64,000 bases of DNA from Amia ocellicauda (taxonomy: Eukaryota; Chordata; Actinopteri; Amiiformes; Amiidae): the NCBI RefSeq assembly GCF_036373705.1, contig NC_089852.1, positions 1,396,501 through 1,460,500 on the forward strand, in the 5' to 3' direction. The notes under the pieces are model-generated. The model made no database searches. It was given only the letters and a program-made list of their open reading frames with translations, and was not told the DNA's origin. The first letter of the stretch is position 1, and every line of letters begins with the position of its first letter. A program made the translations under genes and the position numbers. Positions 13,301 to 24,653 of this stretch are shown here, one piece after another.

Positions 13301-15790
13301 CAGAGGAGCTGACGTCTTTTCCTAATAACGACTGCAATCGCAATTAAGACATTAACCATTAAGACCCATGTCCACACACACATACACACACACACACACA
13401 TAAAACTCAAGAGTGTCCCCACCTCCCTCTGAGTTCCTCACCCCTAGCTCTCAGTTGAACCCGGGCCCTGACACACGATTGACATGGATGATCCTCAATG
13501 CACAGCTTTACTGTGGACAGGGACAGGGACAGGGATGGGGACAGGGATGGGGATGGGGACGGGGACAGGGACAGGGACAGGGACGAGGACAGCTGCGGCC
13601 TGGACTGAGGACCAATCCAGGTAGATTCTGGAGGCATGTACAGAGAGAGAAAAGGAGGAGAGAGAGAGGAGAAAAACTGAACAAAGTTAATGACCAAACT
13701 GGAATGTTATAAAAGACAGCCATGGACATTGACAGTGTTACCCTCTGTACCCGGGGGTGTTTGTATTAATGGGGAGGGAGAGGGTTGGAAGGGATTATAT
13801 AAGAACATAAGAAAGTGTCCAGTCGAGAGGAGGCCATTGGCCCCATCGTGCTCGTTTGGTGTCCATTAATAACTAAGTGATCAAGGATGCTATCCAGTGT
13901 GTTTTCGAATGTTCCCAAATTGTCTCTTCAGCCACATCGCTGGGGAGTTTGTTCAGATTGTGACGCCTCTCTGTGTGAAGAAGTGTCTCCTGTTTTCTGT
14001 CTTGAATGCCTTGAAGCCCAGTTTCCATTTGTGTCCCGGGTGCGTGTGTCCCTGCTGATCTGGAAAAGCTCCTCTGGTTTGATGTGGTCGATGTCTTTCA
14101 TGATATGAGGTTATGTGCAGGGGCATCGCTAGACCCTGCCGCCAGACCCTATGTTTTCTCTCAGCCCCTCTAAAAATAATACGGTTATGGAGTAACGATT
14201 CAGTGAAACAGTCTGAAAAAACAGTCAGTCCCCCCTTGCATTTCCTGTCAGCCCCCCCAAAAATAGTTTCAGAGAAACACCAGACATCAGCACCCCCGCT
14301 CTTACAGGAGAAAACACGGTCAGCAGGGGGGTGTCCCCTGGCTATGTGTCACAGGATTGATGTTGTTATTAATATTGTATAAATATTTAACATGTATGTT
14401 GATTAAATGCTTTGTCAACACTGGACCACTCCTGTCGGGCCAATAAAGCGAATTTGAATGTGAATGCCCCGGGCTCTGCCAGCGCTATGTGACGTGGTAG
14501 TTCAGTTGTAGTTTAGTTGTGTCGTGGTTGTGACAAATACCTAGCTGGGTCTGCGGACACGGGCCGCTGAACAGGAAGCTCGAGACACACCCAGCAGTGT
14601 TATGACAAGAAAAGGCAAGACACGAAGGGGACATGAAATACCAAAACTAGCACCGACAATCAGAAGAAGAAGAGGAACTCACCAGGGTGGTCATCAACCT
14701 GCAGAGAGAGAGAGAAGGAGAGACAGAGAAAATGTTAGTCAATAAGGAAGTGTTTGAAAGCCCTGTTTCTGAGAAGGGAAACAGCTGCCAGGAAGAGACG
14801 CGCAAGTGTCTCTGTGTGGGGGTCAGCTGTGGGGGCTGGGGGGGCATGTCCTCACACATTTAACCCCTTCAGCGTCCTGCCTGAGGCTTCTACACATGTG
14901 TCCCCAGCACCGGATTCATTTCAGACACCCCCAGGCTCTATGACAGGGAGTATTTCCTCTCGGCTCCAGAATCGGCTGATTAAAGAATAGAGTTGAGGTG
15001 GATGAATTTCACACTTCCCTCCCAACTCTGCGATGTCCGGTCGGGACATGATCTCGAGAAATCAACACGTCAGCTGCAAAACTGTAACGTGAAAGATCAG
15101 CCGCCTGAGACAGATATCTAACTGCAGAACAGGAGTTCGAGGGGAGTTTCATCCCCAGCCCTAAGCCAAGCTGCGTGAAGTATAGCAGGCCTCGAAGTGT
15201 GACCAGTGTCCCCACAGCGAGGGCCCGGGCTGAGCACTGAAGCCTGCCGTGTTAAACCCCAATACAGCAGCGTTTGTGTCCTCAGTCCAACATCATGTCA
15301 TCGGACCGGACCACGGGTCGCACTTATTTGCACAATGATCTGTAAACGCCACGCGGCACACGGAAACGCCCCTTTCACAGTATTTCCCCCCATCACCTTT
15401 ATTTTTCAACTACTGGTGTAAAAATGTGACATTAAGTCAGATATCTTTTTCATATTTAGAAGCTCCTCATAATGTGAGCATCACAGCTCCACCCCTGAGC
15501 ACATTGATTCATATTGAACTTGAAATCTCACCAGAGGTTTAAAAAAAAAACAAGCTCTAATTAGGGCAAACCATGAGGTTAATTTGTGGTTCAATTGAGT
15601 AATTGAGAGAGAGCTGGGGAAATTACATGAGAGAGCGAGAGAGAGAGAGCATTTGAGAAAACATCAGAGAGAGAGGAGGAGATAGGGAGAAAGTCTGTGA
15701 GATGATATGGAGAGATGGAGAGAAAGTGAGAGGGGGTGAGAGAAGGAGGAGAAGGGGAGAAAGTCTGGGAGATGAGATGGAGAGAGATGC

Positions 15791-15836
<46 letters not shown>

Positions 15837-16505
15837 GGGTGGTAAGGCAGGGGAAATCCTGTCTGGGGGAAGCAGGTACCTGAAGAACCATCAATGGGAA
15901 AACACGTCAGTCCTTCAATAACAGGAAGCCCTTCAACGCTCCCACCCCAGACGCTCAGCGCTCACCCACACGGCCCTCTGCACCACAGCCTGGCACAGAG
16001 ACCCTGGAGGCGACATACACTGCTGCGTGACACAACACCGAGCATGAACACGTCTGCGTGTTCGTGCCAGCTCCGTGTTTATGCTCGGTGTTGTGCTCAG
16101 TTACACCGCTTCAATTAGGACTGTACAACTTTTGTTTCTGTTTCTGTTTTGTTTTTTTGTTACAACACAGTCTTTGTAATTACCTTATGACGTCACATTC
16201 GTTTGTCTTTTTTCGGTTTTAATATTTTTTTGTGCAATTATATTTTAAAAGTTTGTTAAGTCTTATTGTTCTGTCGGTAAGCGCGCTTGTTTGAGCTGCA
16301 CTGTGAAGACAAATGCGCTTGAGAACATATATGTATATACTATCTTCCATATTTGAATTGTTATTCATTGTTATAAATAATAATAATAATAATAATAATA
16401 ATAATCATGCTCCGATCAACACACACTCGATGGGGGTCTCAGTCTCACCGCTCGCGCGCTCCCCGCAGCCCACAGCGCGAGGACAGCCAGCAGCGCGCGC
16501 CGCAT
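7978..16505 (-). CDS. il17rc: interleukin-17 receptor C-like, partial (extracellular part)
   Basis: Extracellular half of a single-pass cytokine receptor; IL17RC pairs with IL17RA to bind IL-17A/F. Exons, 5' to 3' on minus: 16449-16505, 14683-14698, 13442-13510, 12988-13079, 12462-12576, 12120-12262, 11735-11803, 11375-11441, 9219-9412, 7978-8046. Each is bounded by AG/GT and codon phase carries across all nine junctions. Exon 1 encodes a signal peptide (MRRALLAVLALWAAGSARA). Landmarks resembling human IL17RC, in order: an HPCQSCVRARVQL segment, a TYDCLEA segment, LLPCLCVE, PDEGDHVRGINCPL, NASLCWRDGG...GPC and VTVGLCVQ. Several NxS/T sites are present. The transmembrane and SEFIR exons are outside the window, left of the satellite. 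The paralogue IL17RE is the main alternative; neighbouring BRPF1 fits either, since both are on human 3p25.3. The N-terminus is much shorter than in human, so an exon may be missing from intron 1. Confidence 0.75.
8047..9218. other. il17rc intron 9, no gene seen
   Basis: Intron between exons 9 and 10. It contains an AT-rich patch (8550-8630), CA-rich stretches (8800-8870) and a short (ATG)n run ending next to the exon 9 donor (9187-9207). No exon or element was recognised. Confidence 0.5.
9720..10230. mobile_element. possible hAT/Charlie-like transposon remnant
   Basis: The left edge reads ACCAGGGGTTCTCAGACT, which resembles the CAGNGGTTCTCAAACT terminus of Charlie-type hAT elements, and is followed by AT-rich sequence without coding content. 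I could not find the matching right terminus, so this is a truncated non-autonomous copy at best. Confidence 0.3.
10319..10370. repeat. (AAT)n microsatellite
   Basis: Sixteen or so uninterrupted AAT units, immediately left of a LINE fragment in il17rc intron 8. Confidence 0.95.
10380..10880 (-). mobile_element. CR1/L2-type LINE fragment (reverse transcriptase 3' part)
   Basis: Minus-strand translation of about 10690-10880 gives a CR1/L2-like reverse-transcriptase segment (WADTWQMKFNVDKFKVIH). About 10380-10625 gives the extreme 3' part, similar to the copy at 39957-40545. The middle few hundred bases expected between these parts are absent and replaced by an (ATG)n-containing piece at about 10622-10661. 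Frames are broken. It is in the same orientation as il17rc and lies in its intron 8. Confidence 0.75.
11310..11356. repeat. (GT)n microsatellite
   Basis: GT-rich simple repeat just beyond the donor of il17rc exon 8 on the minus strand. Confidence 0.8.
13511..13593. repeat. (GGGACA)n G-rich minisatellite
   Basis: About 13 hexamer units of GGGACA/GGGATG on plus. Read on minus it is a (CTGTCC)n pyrimidine tract running straight into the acceptor of il17rc exon 3 at 13510. The G-rich strand has many GGG runs and could form a G-quadruplex. Confidence 0.9.
13798..14110 (-). mobile_element. CR1/L2-type LINE 3' fragment
   Basis: Closely related to 10380-10625 and to the reverse complement of 40200-40545, including the shared AAGAAAGTGTCCAGTCGAG edge. 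It contains only the last part of the ORF2 3' region, with stops. It lies in il17rc intron 2. Confidence 0.75.
14395..14460 (+). repeat. retroposon 3' tail
   Basis: Contains CCAATAAAGCGAATTTGAA, which resembles the AATAAAG-plus-GAATTT tails of fish LINE/SINE families. Only the tail is recognisable. Confidence 0.4.
14683..14698 (-). CDS. il17rc: 16-nt microexon of il17rc
   Basis: A 16-base exon (VDDHP plus one base) between TCTCTGCAG and GTGAGT. Exon 1 ends in phase 0 and exon 3 starts needing one carried base, and this microexon supplies exactly that phase. The phase fit is the main support; it is not proven by transcript data. Confidence 0.55.
14699..16448. other. il17rc intron 1
   Basis: About 1.75 kb with a (GA)n microsatellite at about 15797-15832, a short A-run at 15541, and an (AAT)n run at 16377-16404 close to exon 1. 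I looked here for the N-terminal cysteine-rich segment of human IL17RC and found nothing convincing. Confidence 0.5.
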
Positions 16506-17040
16506 CGTGTCTCGGACCCGCGACCCCCGCAGCGCCAACCTGCGGACGAGCACAGAAACACAGAGCCTAATAATAACAATAATGTAAAACAACAACTATA
16601 ATAATGACAATAAACACATTCTAACTATACAAATGATGACATTAACGACAATACTAATGAGAATAATAACAATAACTATAATAATACATAATCATCATTA
16701 TAATAACAATAACAATAATAATCGTAATAATAGGTCCACACACAGGCTAGACGCGGCTCTGCGAGTCCGTCCGTGTTCGCGCCGGTTCTGCTGTTTCCAT
16801 CCCTGTAACGGATACAGTTGTAGCTCAAACTCAGACTCGGACCCGGAGACGCGCCGAGCTCGCCGCGCCGCCTGGAAAGACTCGCCGCTCCGGAGCGCAG
16901 GCGGCTCAGCCGGTGGCCCCGCCCTGCCCGGCCCGGGGGTGGGGGCTCCCTGCGCTCAGACAGACTGAGCTGTACAGCAGCGTGCGGGCCACAGCACACC
17001 ACCACCACCACCACCACCACCATCGCGCTGGATAGGGACA
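16506..17040. promoter_or_regulatory. CpG-rich il17rc 5' flank
   Basis: Upstream of the il17rc start on minus. Sequence around 16740-16970 is GC- and CpG-rich, unlike its AT-rich surroundings, and ends in a (CAC)n run (17000-17022). This suits a promoter or 5' UTR, but no transcription start can be placed. Confidence 0.4.
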
Positions 17041-17254
17041 TCGTCTCTATTGTTATTGTTAGAAACGCGTGATTAAGAGATGAACAAGTCATTTTTAACA
17101 CTTTTTAAATTCGAATAAAATGAGTAATAATGTAAATACAGTAACCCCAGACAGATTCTGTCTAATCTATTGATGTAGGACAGTTGTATGTATTTATTTG
17201 TTTTCTTAGTTCACTGGTTAAATGCTGATCAACTCGGACAAAGGACCCAGGTAC

Positions 17255-17404
17255 ACAAATACATGCATACACACACACACATACATGTATATATACACAC
17301 ACATACATGTATATATACACACACATACATGTATATATATATACACACACACATGTATATATACACACACATACATGTATATATATATACACACACACAC
17401 ACAC
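17255..17404. repeat. CA/TA minisatellite
   Basis: Tandem units of about 20-26 bp of the form ACACACATACATGTATATAT, mixing alternating purine-pyrimidine tracts. Confidence 0.9.
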
Positions 17405-18005
17405 TGTAAAGAAGTGCTGCTGCGAGACAGAGGACACACTCAGTGGGTGGGTGGGGATCCTCCGCAATGACTGTAATGTGGGGGTGATACCTTAGGGAAA
17501 GTATCAGTGACGGGGGGCGCTGCGCTTCAGTGTCCCTGTGGAGGAAGAGAGAGAGAGACGGAGGGGGGGACACTGTCTCCAGCAGCAGTACTAGCCTGCA
17601 CTTGTTTAATGAATAGCCAGCTATAAACGCACGCAGTTATTAGTCACGTATTGAGAAGCAGCGACGCTGGCCGGGCGTGCAGACTGTGTGTCTGCGGGTC
17701 GATGTCATTGTGACACATGGAAGCCACGGGCCTGGCGGTGTGTCTGTGTGCAGACGTGCTGCGTGGCGGCGTCATCAACGGCCTGACGGGGTCTGCAGGT
17801 TGTGCCGATTGAAGCGCAGATAGGCCCTGTTTCAGTGCTGCGGACGAGCACCACACCGCTCAGAGGCCGGCCAGGGACACACGCCAGGGACACACGCCAG
17901 GGACACACGCACAGACACCCGTCAGGCTCGCGGCACGGCTCGGGGAAGGCAGTGCACAGCACGTGTGTCGCAAGTCTGCCGCACCCCACCCTCACACCCG
18001 AGCAG

Positions 18006-18182
18006 AGGAGAGACACGCCTGTGCGTGGGGAGAGACAGGCCTGTGCGTGGGGAGAGACAGGCCTGTGCGTGGGGAGAGACACGCCTGTGCGTGGGGAGAG
18101 ACACACCTGTGCGTGGAGAGAGACACGCCTGTGCGTGGAGAGAGACACGCCTGTGCCTGGGGAGAGACACGCCTGTGCGTGG
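18006..18182. repeat. 22-bp GC-rich minisatellite
   Basis: About eight tandem units of AGAGACACGCCTGTGCGTGG plus GG, with single-base variants (ACAGG/ACACG). Non-coding, intergenic. Confidence 0.9.
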
Positions 18183-18289
18183 TCCATGTTCCAGGGAAAT
18201 CCGCTCACTGAAGCACTGCTGAACTCCGTCCCTCCATCCATGTGACATTTTGTAAATACTTGTTTGATTCGAGACAGTTTAACCCAGAA

Positions 18290-19046
18290 GTGTTTCAATA
18301 TTGTAATATATATTGTAAATATATTGATGTTCTAATATATTGATATATTTTATATTGCACTATATTACAATATATTATATGTTTCAGGAAAATAGCACAA
18401 TATATTGAAGCATGAAGATCTAAATTTAATATTTCTAGATACATTTCACATTCCTAGAGTTTTAAAGCTGACTCTGTTTCTGTTACTCTTTGGACCTGGT
18501 TAAAGCTGACACAGCCTCCCTCAAACAGTATAGATTCTTTCTCTCATTTCAAATATAGCTCTCTTATCTCTAAGGCTTGTTGTTTAACAAAACTTTCTGA
18601 GTTGGCATCCTTGACCAAGAGGTTATTCTTTCATTAAGTCTTTGTAGTAAGTAATTTAAATGTCACTTGTTAATTAGTTACAAATTGCTTAGTAAGCTTG
18701 TTTGCACCTATCAAGAATGAAAGAACGGTCTTCTCTGTCTTGCACACAACCCATAAAATCCCAAATGTAACTTAGAATTGTTGAGACTGTCTGAGGAAAC
18801 TTCTCCTGTCAGGCTCCCCTGCAGCTGCCGGGATAAAGAATCAACCTTCTACCATTCACCGAGTCCCGTGCTATTTTCTGCAACTCTTCAAAGTATATGT
18901 TACAATATATTTTGATGTTTTCACAATATATTTATTAATAATACATTCATATCTTTTGAAACACATATAACAATATACAGAAACTGCAATAATTTACATA
19001 TTTTAAAATATATTGTAGTACAAGATATTGTAATGTATTTTCCAGG
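18290..19046. other. AT-rich intergenic block, possible solo-LTR-like core
   Basis: ATATTG-rich sequence at 18297-18420 and 18890-19040 flanks a less AT-biased core (about 18440-18890). That core ends in a region with a GATAAAG box and a CTGCAA end, somewhat like the 3' part of an LTR. Terminal dinucleotides and target duplications could not be established, so the LTR reading is weak. Confidence 0.25.
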
Positions 19047-19222
19047 AGGGTCCGCACTCAAGGAAATACTTTTATCAAAAGCTGTACATTGTAATAGTTC
19101 ATAAGCATACTGCGGCTCTTAGTAAGCCTGTAGGCTTCATCAGTGTTCAAATTATTAAAACAAATTACAGAACTATTAAAATGTACAACTTTTGAGAAAG
19201 TATTTCCTTGAGTGCGGACCCT
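19047..19222. mobile_element. 176-bp MITE-like inverted-repeat element
   Basis: Both ends carry near-identical inverted arms of about 43 bp beginning AGGGTCCGCACTCAAGGAAA; the right arm has two small differences. The ~90-bp centre has no coding potential. Size and structure fit a miniature inverted-repeat transposon; family and target duplication are unclear. Confidence 0.65.
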
Positions 19223-19556
19223 TTGTGGTCAATTGATTACACAATGTTTGGTCCATGCATTTGACTCTTTTCTTTTCTTTTTTTAAGTGCAGGGTTTCTC
19301 TAATTCTCTAACAGATACATATATATACAGTGAGGGAAAAAAGTATTTGATCCCCTGCTGATTTTGTACATTTGCCCACTGACAAAGAAATGATCAGTCT
19401 ATAATTTTAATGGTAGTTGTATTTTAACAGTGAGAGACAGAATAACAACAACAAAATCCAGAAAAACGCATTTCAAAAAAGTTATAAATTGATTTGCATG
19501 TTAATGAGGGAAATAAGTATTTGATCCCCTATCAATCGGCAAGATTTCTGGCTCCC

Positions 19557-19642
19557 AGGTGTCTTTTATACAGGTAACGAGCTGAGACTCTCTTAAAGGG
19601 AGAGCTCCTAATCTCAGCTCGTTACCTGTATAAAAGACACCT
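19557..19642. repeat. perfect 31-bp hairpin in Tc1 5' UTR
   Basis: Arms 19557-19587 and 19612-19642 are exact reverse complements (AGGTGTCTTTTATACAGGTA at the outer end), with a 24-base loop. It lies between the left terminal repeat and the transposase start. Confidence 0.9.
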
Positions 19643-19685
19643 GTCCACAGAAGCAATCAATCAATCAGATTCCAAACTCTCCACC

Positions 19686-20698
19686 ATGGCCAAGACCAAA
19701 GAGCTGTCCAAGGATGTCAGGGACAAGATTGTAGACCTACACAAGGCTGGAATGGGCTACAAGACCATCGCCAAGCAGCTTGGTGAGAAGGTGACAACAG
19801 TTGGTGCGATTATTCGCAAATGGAAGAAACGCAAAATAACTGTCAGTCTCCCTCGGTCTGGGGCTCCATGCAAGATCTCACCTCGTGGAGTTTCAATGAT
19901 CACGAGAACGGTGAGGAATCAGCCCAGAACTACACGGGAGGATCTTGTTAATGATCTCAAGGCAGCTGGGACCATAGTCACCAAGAAAACAATTGGTAAC
20001 ACACTACGCCGTGAAGGACTGAAATCCTGCAGCGCCCGCAAGGTCCCCCTGCTCAAGAAAGCACATGTACAGGCCCGTCTGAAGTTTGCCAATGAACATC
20101 TGAATGATCAGAGGAGAACTGGGTGAAAGTGTTGTGGTCAGATGAGACCAAAATCGAGCTCTTTGGCATCAACTCAACTCACTGTGTTTGGAGGAGGAGG
20201 AATGACCCCAAGAACACCATCCCCACCGTCAAACATGGAGGTGGAAACATTATGCTTTGGGGGTGTTTTTCTGCTAAGGGGACAGGACAACTGCACCGCA
20301 TCAAAGGGATGATGGACAGGGCCATGTACCGTCAAATCTTGGGTGAGAACCTCCTTCCTGCAGCCAGGGCATTGAAAATGGGTCGTGGATGGGTATTCCA
20401 GCATGACAATGACCCAAAACACACAGCCAAGGCAACAAAGGAGTGGCTCAAGAAGAAGCACATTGAGGTCCTGGAGTGGCCTAGCCAGTCTCCAGACCTT
20501 AATCCCATAGAAAATCTGTGGAGGGAGCTGAAGGTTCGAGTTGTCAAACGTCAGCCTCGAAACCTTAATGACTTGGAGAGGATCTGCAAAGAGGAGTGGG
20601 ACAAAATCCCTCCTGAGATGTGTGCAAACCTGGTGGCCAACTACAAGAAACGTCTGACCTCTGTGATCGCCAACAAGGGTTTTGCCACCAAGTACTAA
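19686..20698 (+). pseudogene. Tc1-like transposase, one frameshift
   Basis: Cut-and-paste DNA transposase that acts on the element's own inverted repeats and inserts at TA. The N-terminal part (19686 to about 20105) begins [20 protein letters not shown] and has the paired-like helix-turn-helix DNA-binding domain. The catalytic part (about 20110-20698) has the DDE triad in WSDET, HDNDPKH and NPIENLW (DD34E spacing), ending in ATKY. A one-base loss near 20105, after the HLND residues, shifts frame and gives an early stop at 20126. No other break is visible, so it is a recently inactivated copy. Confidence 0.9.
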
Positions 20699-22714
20699 GT
20701 CGAAGGGGTCAAATACTTATTTCACTCATTAACATGCAAATCAATGTATAACTTTTTTGAAATGAGTTTTTCTGGATTTTTTTGTTGTTATTCTGTCTCT
20801 CACTGTTAAAATACACCTACCATTAAAATTATAGACTGATCATTTCTTTGTCAGTGGGCAAACGTACAAAATCAGCAGGGGATCAAATACTTTTTTCCCT
20901 CACTGTATATATATTCTGCATATATTCAGCAGCTCTGGGCAAGAGAGAATTCACTGGGCTGTCTATTTTCTGACTGTCTTTGTCTGTCTGTGTGTATTTC
21001 TCTGTCTCGTTTCACACCTTGTACAGACTCTGTCAAACCGCGTTGCGCATGTGTGTCGGGGTGACCTAGATTGGGGGAAAGGGCTGAGCCGTGACTTTTT
21101 ATTTCCTTTGTCTGGAAACAGCCTGACCCCCCCACCTTGCTTCTGTAGAGGAAGCACTGTTTTGAGGAAGCTCTGTCTGCGAGGTGTTTTGCATTTGAAA
21201 CACAAGCCTAGTGGAAAAACACCCCGGAGGATCTGACTGCAGCAGCGCTGATCACACAGCAGGCAGAGGCGCCACCATCCCTCACCTGCAGGCGGTTTAT
21301 TCATTTGTTTAGGGGTTTTCTTTATCAATGTTCACTTGTATCTGTCTGCCACTGTACAAGTGATGCCTGACAGCAAGAGTTAAATGATTCTACTTCACTG
21401 GACAATTAATATCCCCCACGCCCAAAAAATAAATAAATTATTGACTAATCGTAAATGTTAAAACAACAGCAACTTTTCCTGTAACTGGTAGTTGAAGGTG
21501 CTGTGCCCGACAGCCTGGCACTGCCAAGCATAGCAGCTTGTGGGTAAACTGGGAACACGGGAGCAATTAGGCCCCATTCATGGATGCGGTGGGTCAGTTA
21601 TTACCTGTGATGGCTTTGGTAGTAAGCCATGAAACCAGGAAGACTCTGCAGGAACACCCCCCCACCCCCGAGGCCTTTCTCAGAACTCACCAGCCTTATT
21701 TGTTTCCGGGAGTAGTGACCGGTCGCTAGTGCGTGACCAGCGTGGGCACTACTACTGTGGCCGAGACCTTTATCCAGCCCGTCACACACCTTCAAAGGAC
21801 GAAATAATAGCACAGCTCTGTAGTGCAGCGGAAACACAAGGACGTGACAGGCGAACACAATGAGAAACTAAGATACGCAAACAAAGGCTGAGAAAAGTCC
21901 CTTTAATGCAGGCAGCGCAGGCAGGTGCCACCTGATGCAGTTTCAAAGTACTCGTTTCCAGGCCTGGCCCTCACTCCGTTGAATGAGCTCTGCTTTCTGC
22001 CCTCTGTGCACGAATCCCATTCACCTGTGCTGACCACGTGTGCACTGGTCCGGCTGCTCCACACAAGATTAAATATTTAGTTAGACAAACAAGAATTAAT
22101 GGAACCAAGCCTGAGTGACCGCCACCCTTTGCAAACTGTGCTCTGCCAGACACACACCACCTGCTGCACCTCTCCCTGAAAAACACATTTCTAAAATTAC
22201 CATTTCCTCTTCAGATGTGCAGGGATGTATTGGGGAGGGGGTTCCCGAACTGCAGGAAAATTGCACAACGCAATACAAATCAATCAACCTGCCATTTCAA
22301 AAGGAGAGAAATAATTAAATACATTTAAGACAAATTGGTATTTTTTATGAGACTCCCACACACTTAATTCCTGGCAATTAAACACAGTCAGCACCTGTCT
22401 ATTGGTGGCCAAAGGTGACAGGCAGAGCATCTCCAATATCTTGCTTAGCACCGCAGATAGAGGAGCAGCCAACAACCATGGAGAGACACTGAGACACAGG
22501 GACAGAGAGACAGAGACACAGGGGCAAACAGTGAGAGACACAGGAACTCGGAGAGAGTCAGAGAGCAAAGAGGTGCAGGGAAAGTGAGTGAGAGACAGAG
22601 AAGGACAGTCGTAGATGGTGTGACCGAGAGACAGATGGCAACCCCAGGATCAAAGCAGTGGGGCGGAAGTGAGGTCGTCCTGTTAGCCCACATTGTAGTT
22701 GTCATGTGACCTAC

Positions 22715-23064
22715 TCAGAGGCACCGGATTCCTAGACCCTGGGGTCCGCCGGGAGGAATGAGCAGAGAGATGCTTTTGGGTCGGGCGGTGGTCTCTTGTG
22801 GCCCAGAACAGAGGGCTGGCGCAGGAGAGCCAGGCCCATTGGCACCCCGGTAAGGATAGAGAGCAGACACGTAGCCCCCAGATCCACAGGGCACGACTCG
22901 ACAGGGCCTGAAGGCAGAGCAAACGGGGGCCAGGGCAATGCGGCGTCTGCATCTCCCCGGGCTGGATGCCAGAAAGGTAATCAGACCCGTCTCTGGGACC
23001 CAGCATCACCGCAGGCTGCGGTTTTGAGGCACAGTCATGTGCCGTTATGGCCCCCCAGGCTGGC
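22715..23064 (+). repeat. dispersed repeat, copy A (long form)
   Basis: Starts TCAGAGGCACCGGATTCCTA and ends GGCCCCCCAGGCTGGC. It matches 25133-25317 almost base for base on both sides of an extra ~165 bp (about 22821-22985) present only here. Confidence 0.8.
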
Positions 23065-24653
23065 ACATACACAAATAGACAAACACACACGAGGCACACA
23101 GATACAAGCACTCACACATTCATACAAACACTCACACAGCCAGACCCACAAACAGACAAACACACACAGATAAAAGCATTCACAAATACATACACTCACT
23201 CACACAGCCAGGCCCACACATATACAAACACACACAGACAGGAACACGCAGACAAACGGCAGCCTACATTTCACTCATCTCTTTGAACTCCTATCTGATC
23301 GTTACATCAGTCTTTGATTCATGTACAGATAGTCTCTCCTCCCCCACTGCATGTCAATCTGAGCTCTGAGCTCCCCGCTCTGCGAGTGTGTGTCTCAATA
23401 TTTACACTCTTCGCCAACAGTCACTTCCAAAAGCCCCCCTGCCCCACCGCTTTGAAATCAATCGCAACTGTGCAGATCTTCGAAGGGCATGGAAAATAAA
23501 TATCAGACGCATACTGGAAACTCCCAGCTAAAGATGTTTAATAGCCTCTCTCTGAAACTCTAATATTGCTGCAGGTATAAAAATCTCGGACATTTTAACC
23601 TCAACAGCAGTCTGAGGTCACAGCTGGGTCAGGGGTCAGGGGTCAGGGAGTGGCAGCATTGCGTCCCAGCTCTCTACACTACAGTCCCCACAGCACTGCT
23701 CCAGTCTGGGCCGTCTACTCTGATGTAAAGGGACTGGTTCCAATCTGGGCTACAGATATTGATGTAACCTTATGGAGGAGTGAGAGAGTGAGGGATGGAG
23801 AGTAGAGATGGGGGGACAGAGAGGAGAGATAGGGCCCAGCCAGCACACCACACTCCCACACTGAGGTTTCCAGTAAACCTGATTACTGAACCGCTCATGT
23901 AAGCAGTTCCTGTAAGAGATTATCTGCTGTTCGTGTGAGTGTGCTCTTCTACAGGCATATGCATGTACATAGTGTTTGCTGATGTCCCGTGCATGTGTGT
24001 GTGTACTGTTTGTTTATGTAGATCGTGTGTGTCTGAGCAGCTTGTGCGTGCGTGTGTGTCAGGTGCGTCTGGTTGATTTGTCTGTCATGCAGTGTGAGAG
24101 GAGGCACGGACAGGAGCGCGCCGAGGTCAGAAGTTCTCCAGCACAACTGCAACCTACATCCGAGAGAAAGAGAGAAGCCAACCGACACCTTTTTATGCAA
24201 AAAAGGATTGTGTGTGAAATCCAATCTCTCTCAACACGCAGTCAAATTTGCCGTCCGTCAGCGTGCGTGCAAGAGGGCTGCACTGGGATCGGGTGAGCCA
24301 CGTTTCCACCCATCTACAAGAACAACAAACACGGCCTTTTGTCCCAAAGCAGGACAGGTTGGGTTTCAAAGCTGGGGGCTTCTGGGAACTCCGCCTGCCT
24401 GCCGCGCTTTTCCACGCCTCTATAAAATCCCAGAAGCCATCGACCGATAGGATCTGTTCATCACCCTTTACAGTCAAGGGCCCCGGTACCGTTTTTCACG
24501 GGCCTGGAAAGCACCCTGCACTGCTTAGAATAGGTGTGTTTTTGTTTTTTGAAAGCACTGTGGTGGGGAAAGAGAGGAGTTTGGTTCCTTAACAGTTGAG
24601 TCATTGAGAGCAGGGACCCTGGAGGACTGGGACAGGAGCTAGGGGACAGGACT

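Larger units (their letters stand above)
19328..20905 (+). mobile_element. Tc1-like transposon, near full length
   Basis: A 1,578-bp element flanked by TA on both sides (19326-19327 and 20906-20907). Its ends are inverted repeats starting CAGTGAGGGAAAAAAGTATT. Each ~200-bp terminal region has outer and inner copies of the GTATTTGATCCCC motif, the IR/DR layout of fish Tc1 elements. It encodes one transposase, broken by a single frameshift. Low divergence between the ends suggests fairly recent activity. Confidence 0.95.

Noticed and set aside
18290..18895. Solo LTR of a retroelement
   Set aside because: Only a weak resemblance at the 3' end; no matching TG start, primer site or target duplication could be shown.
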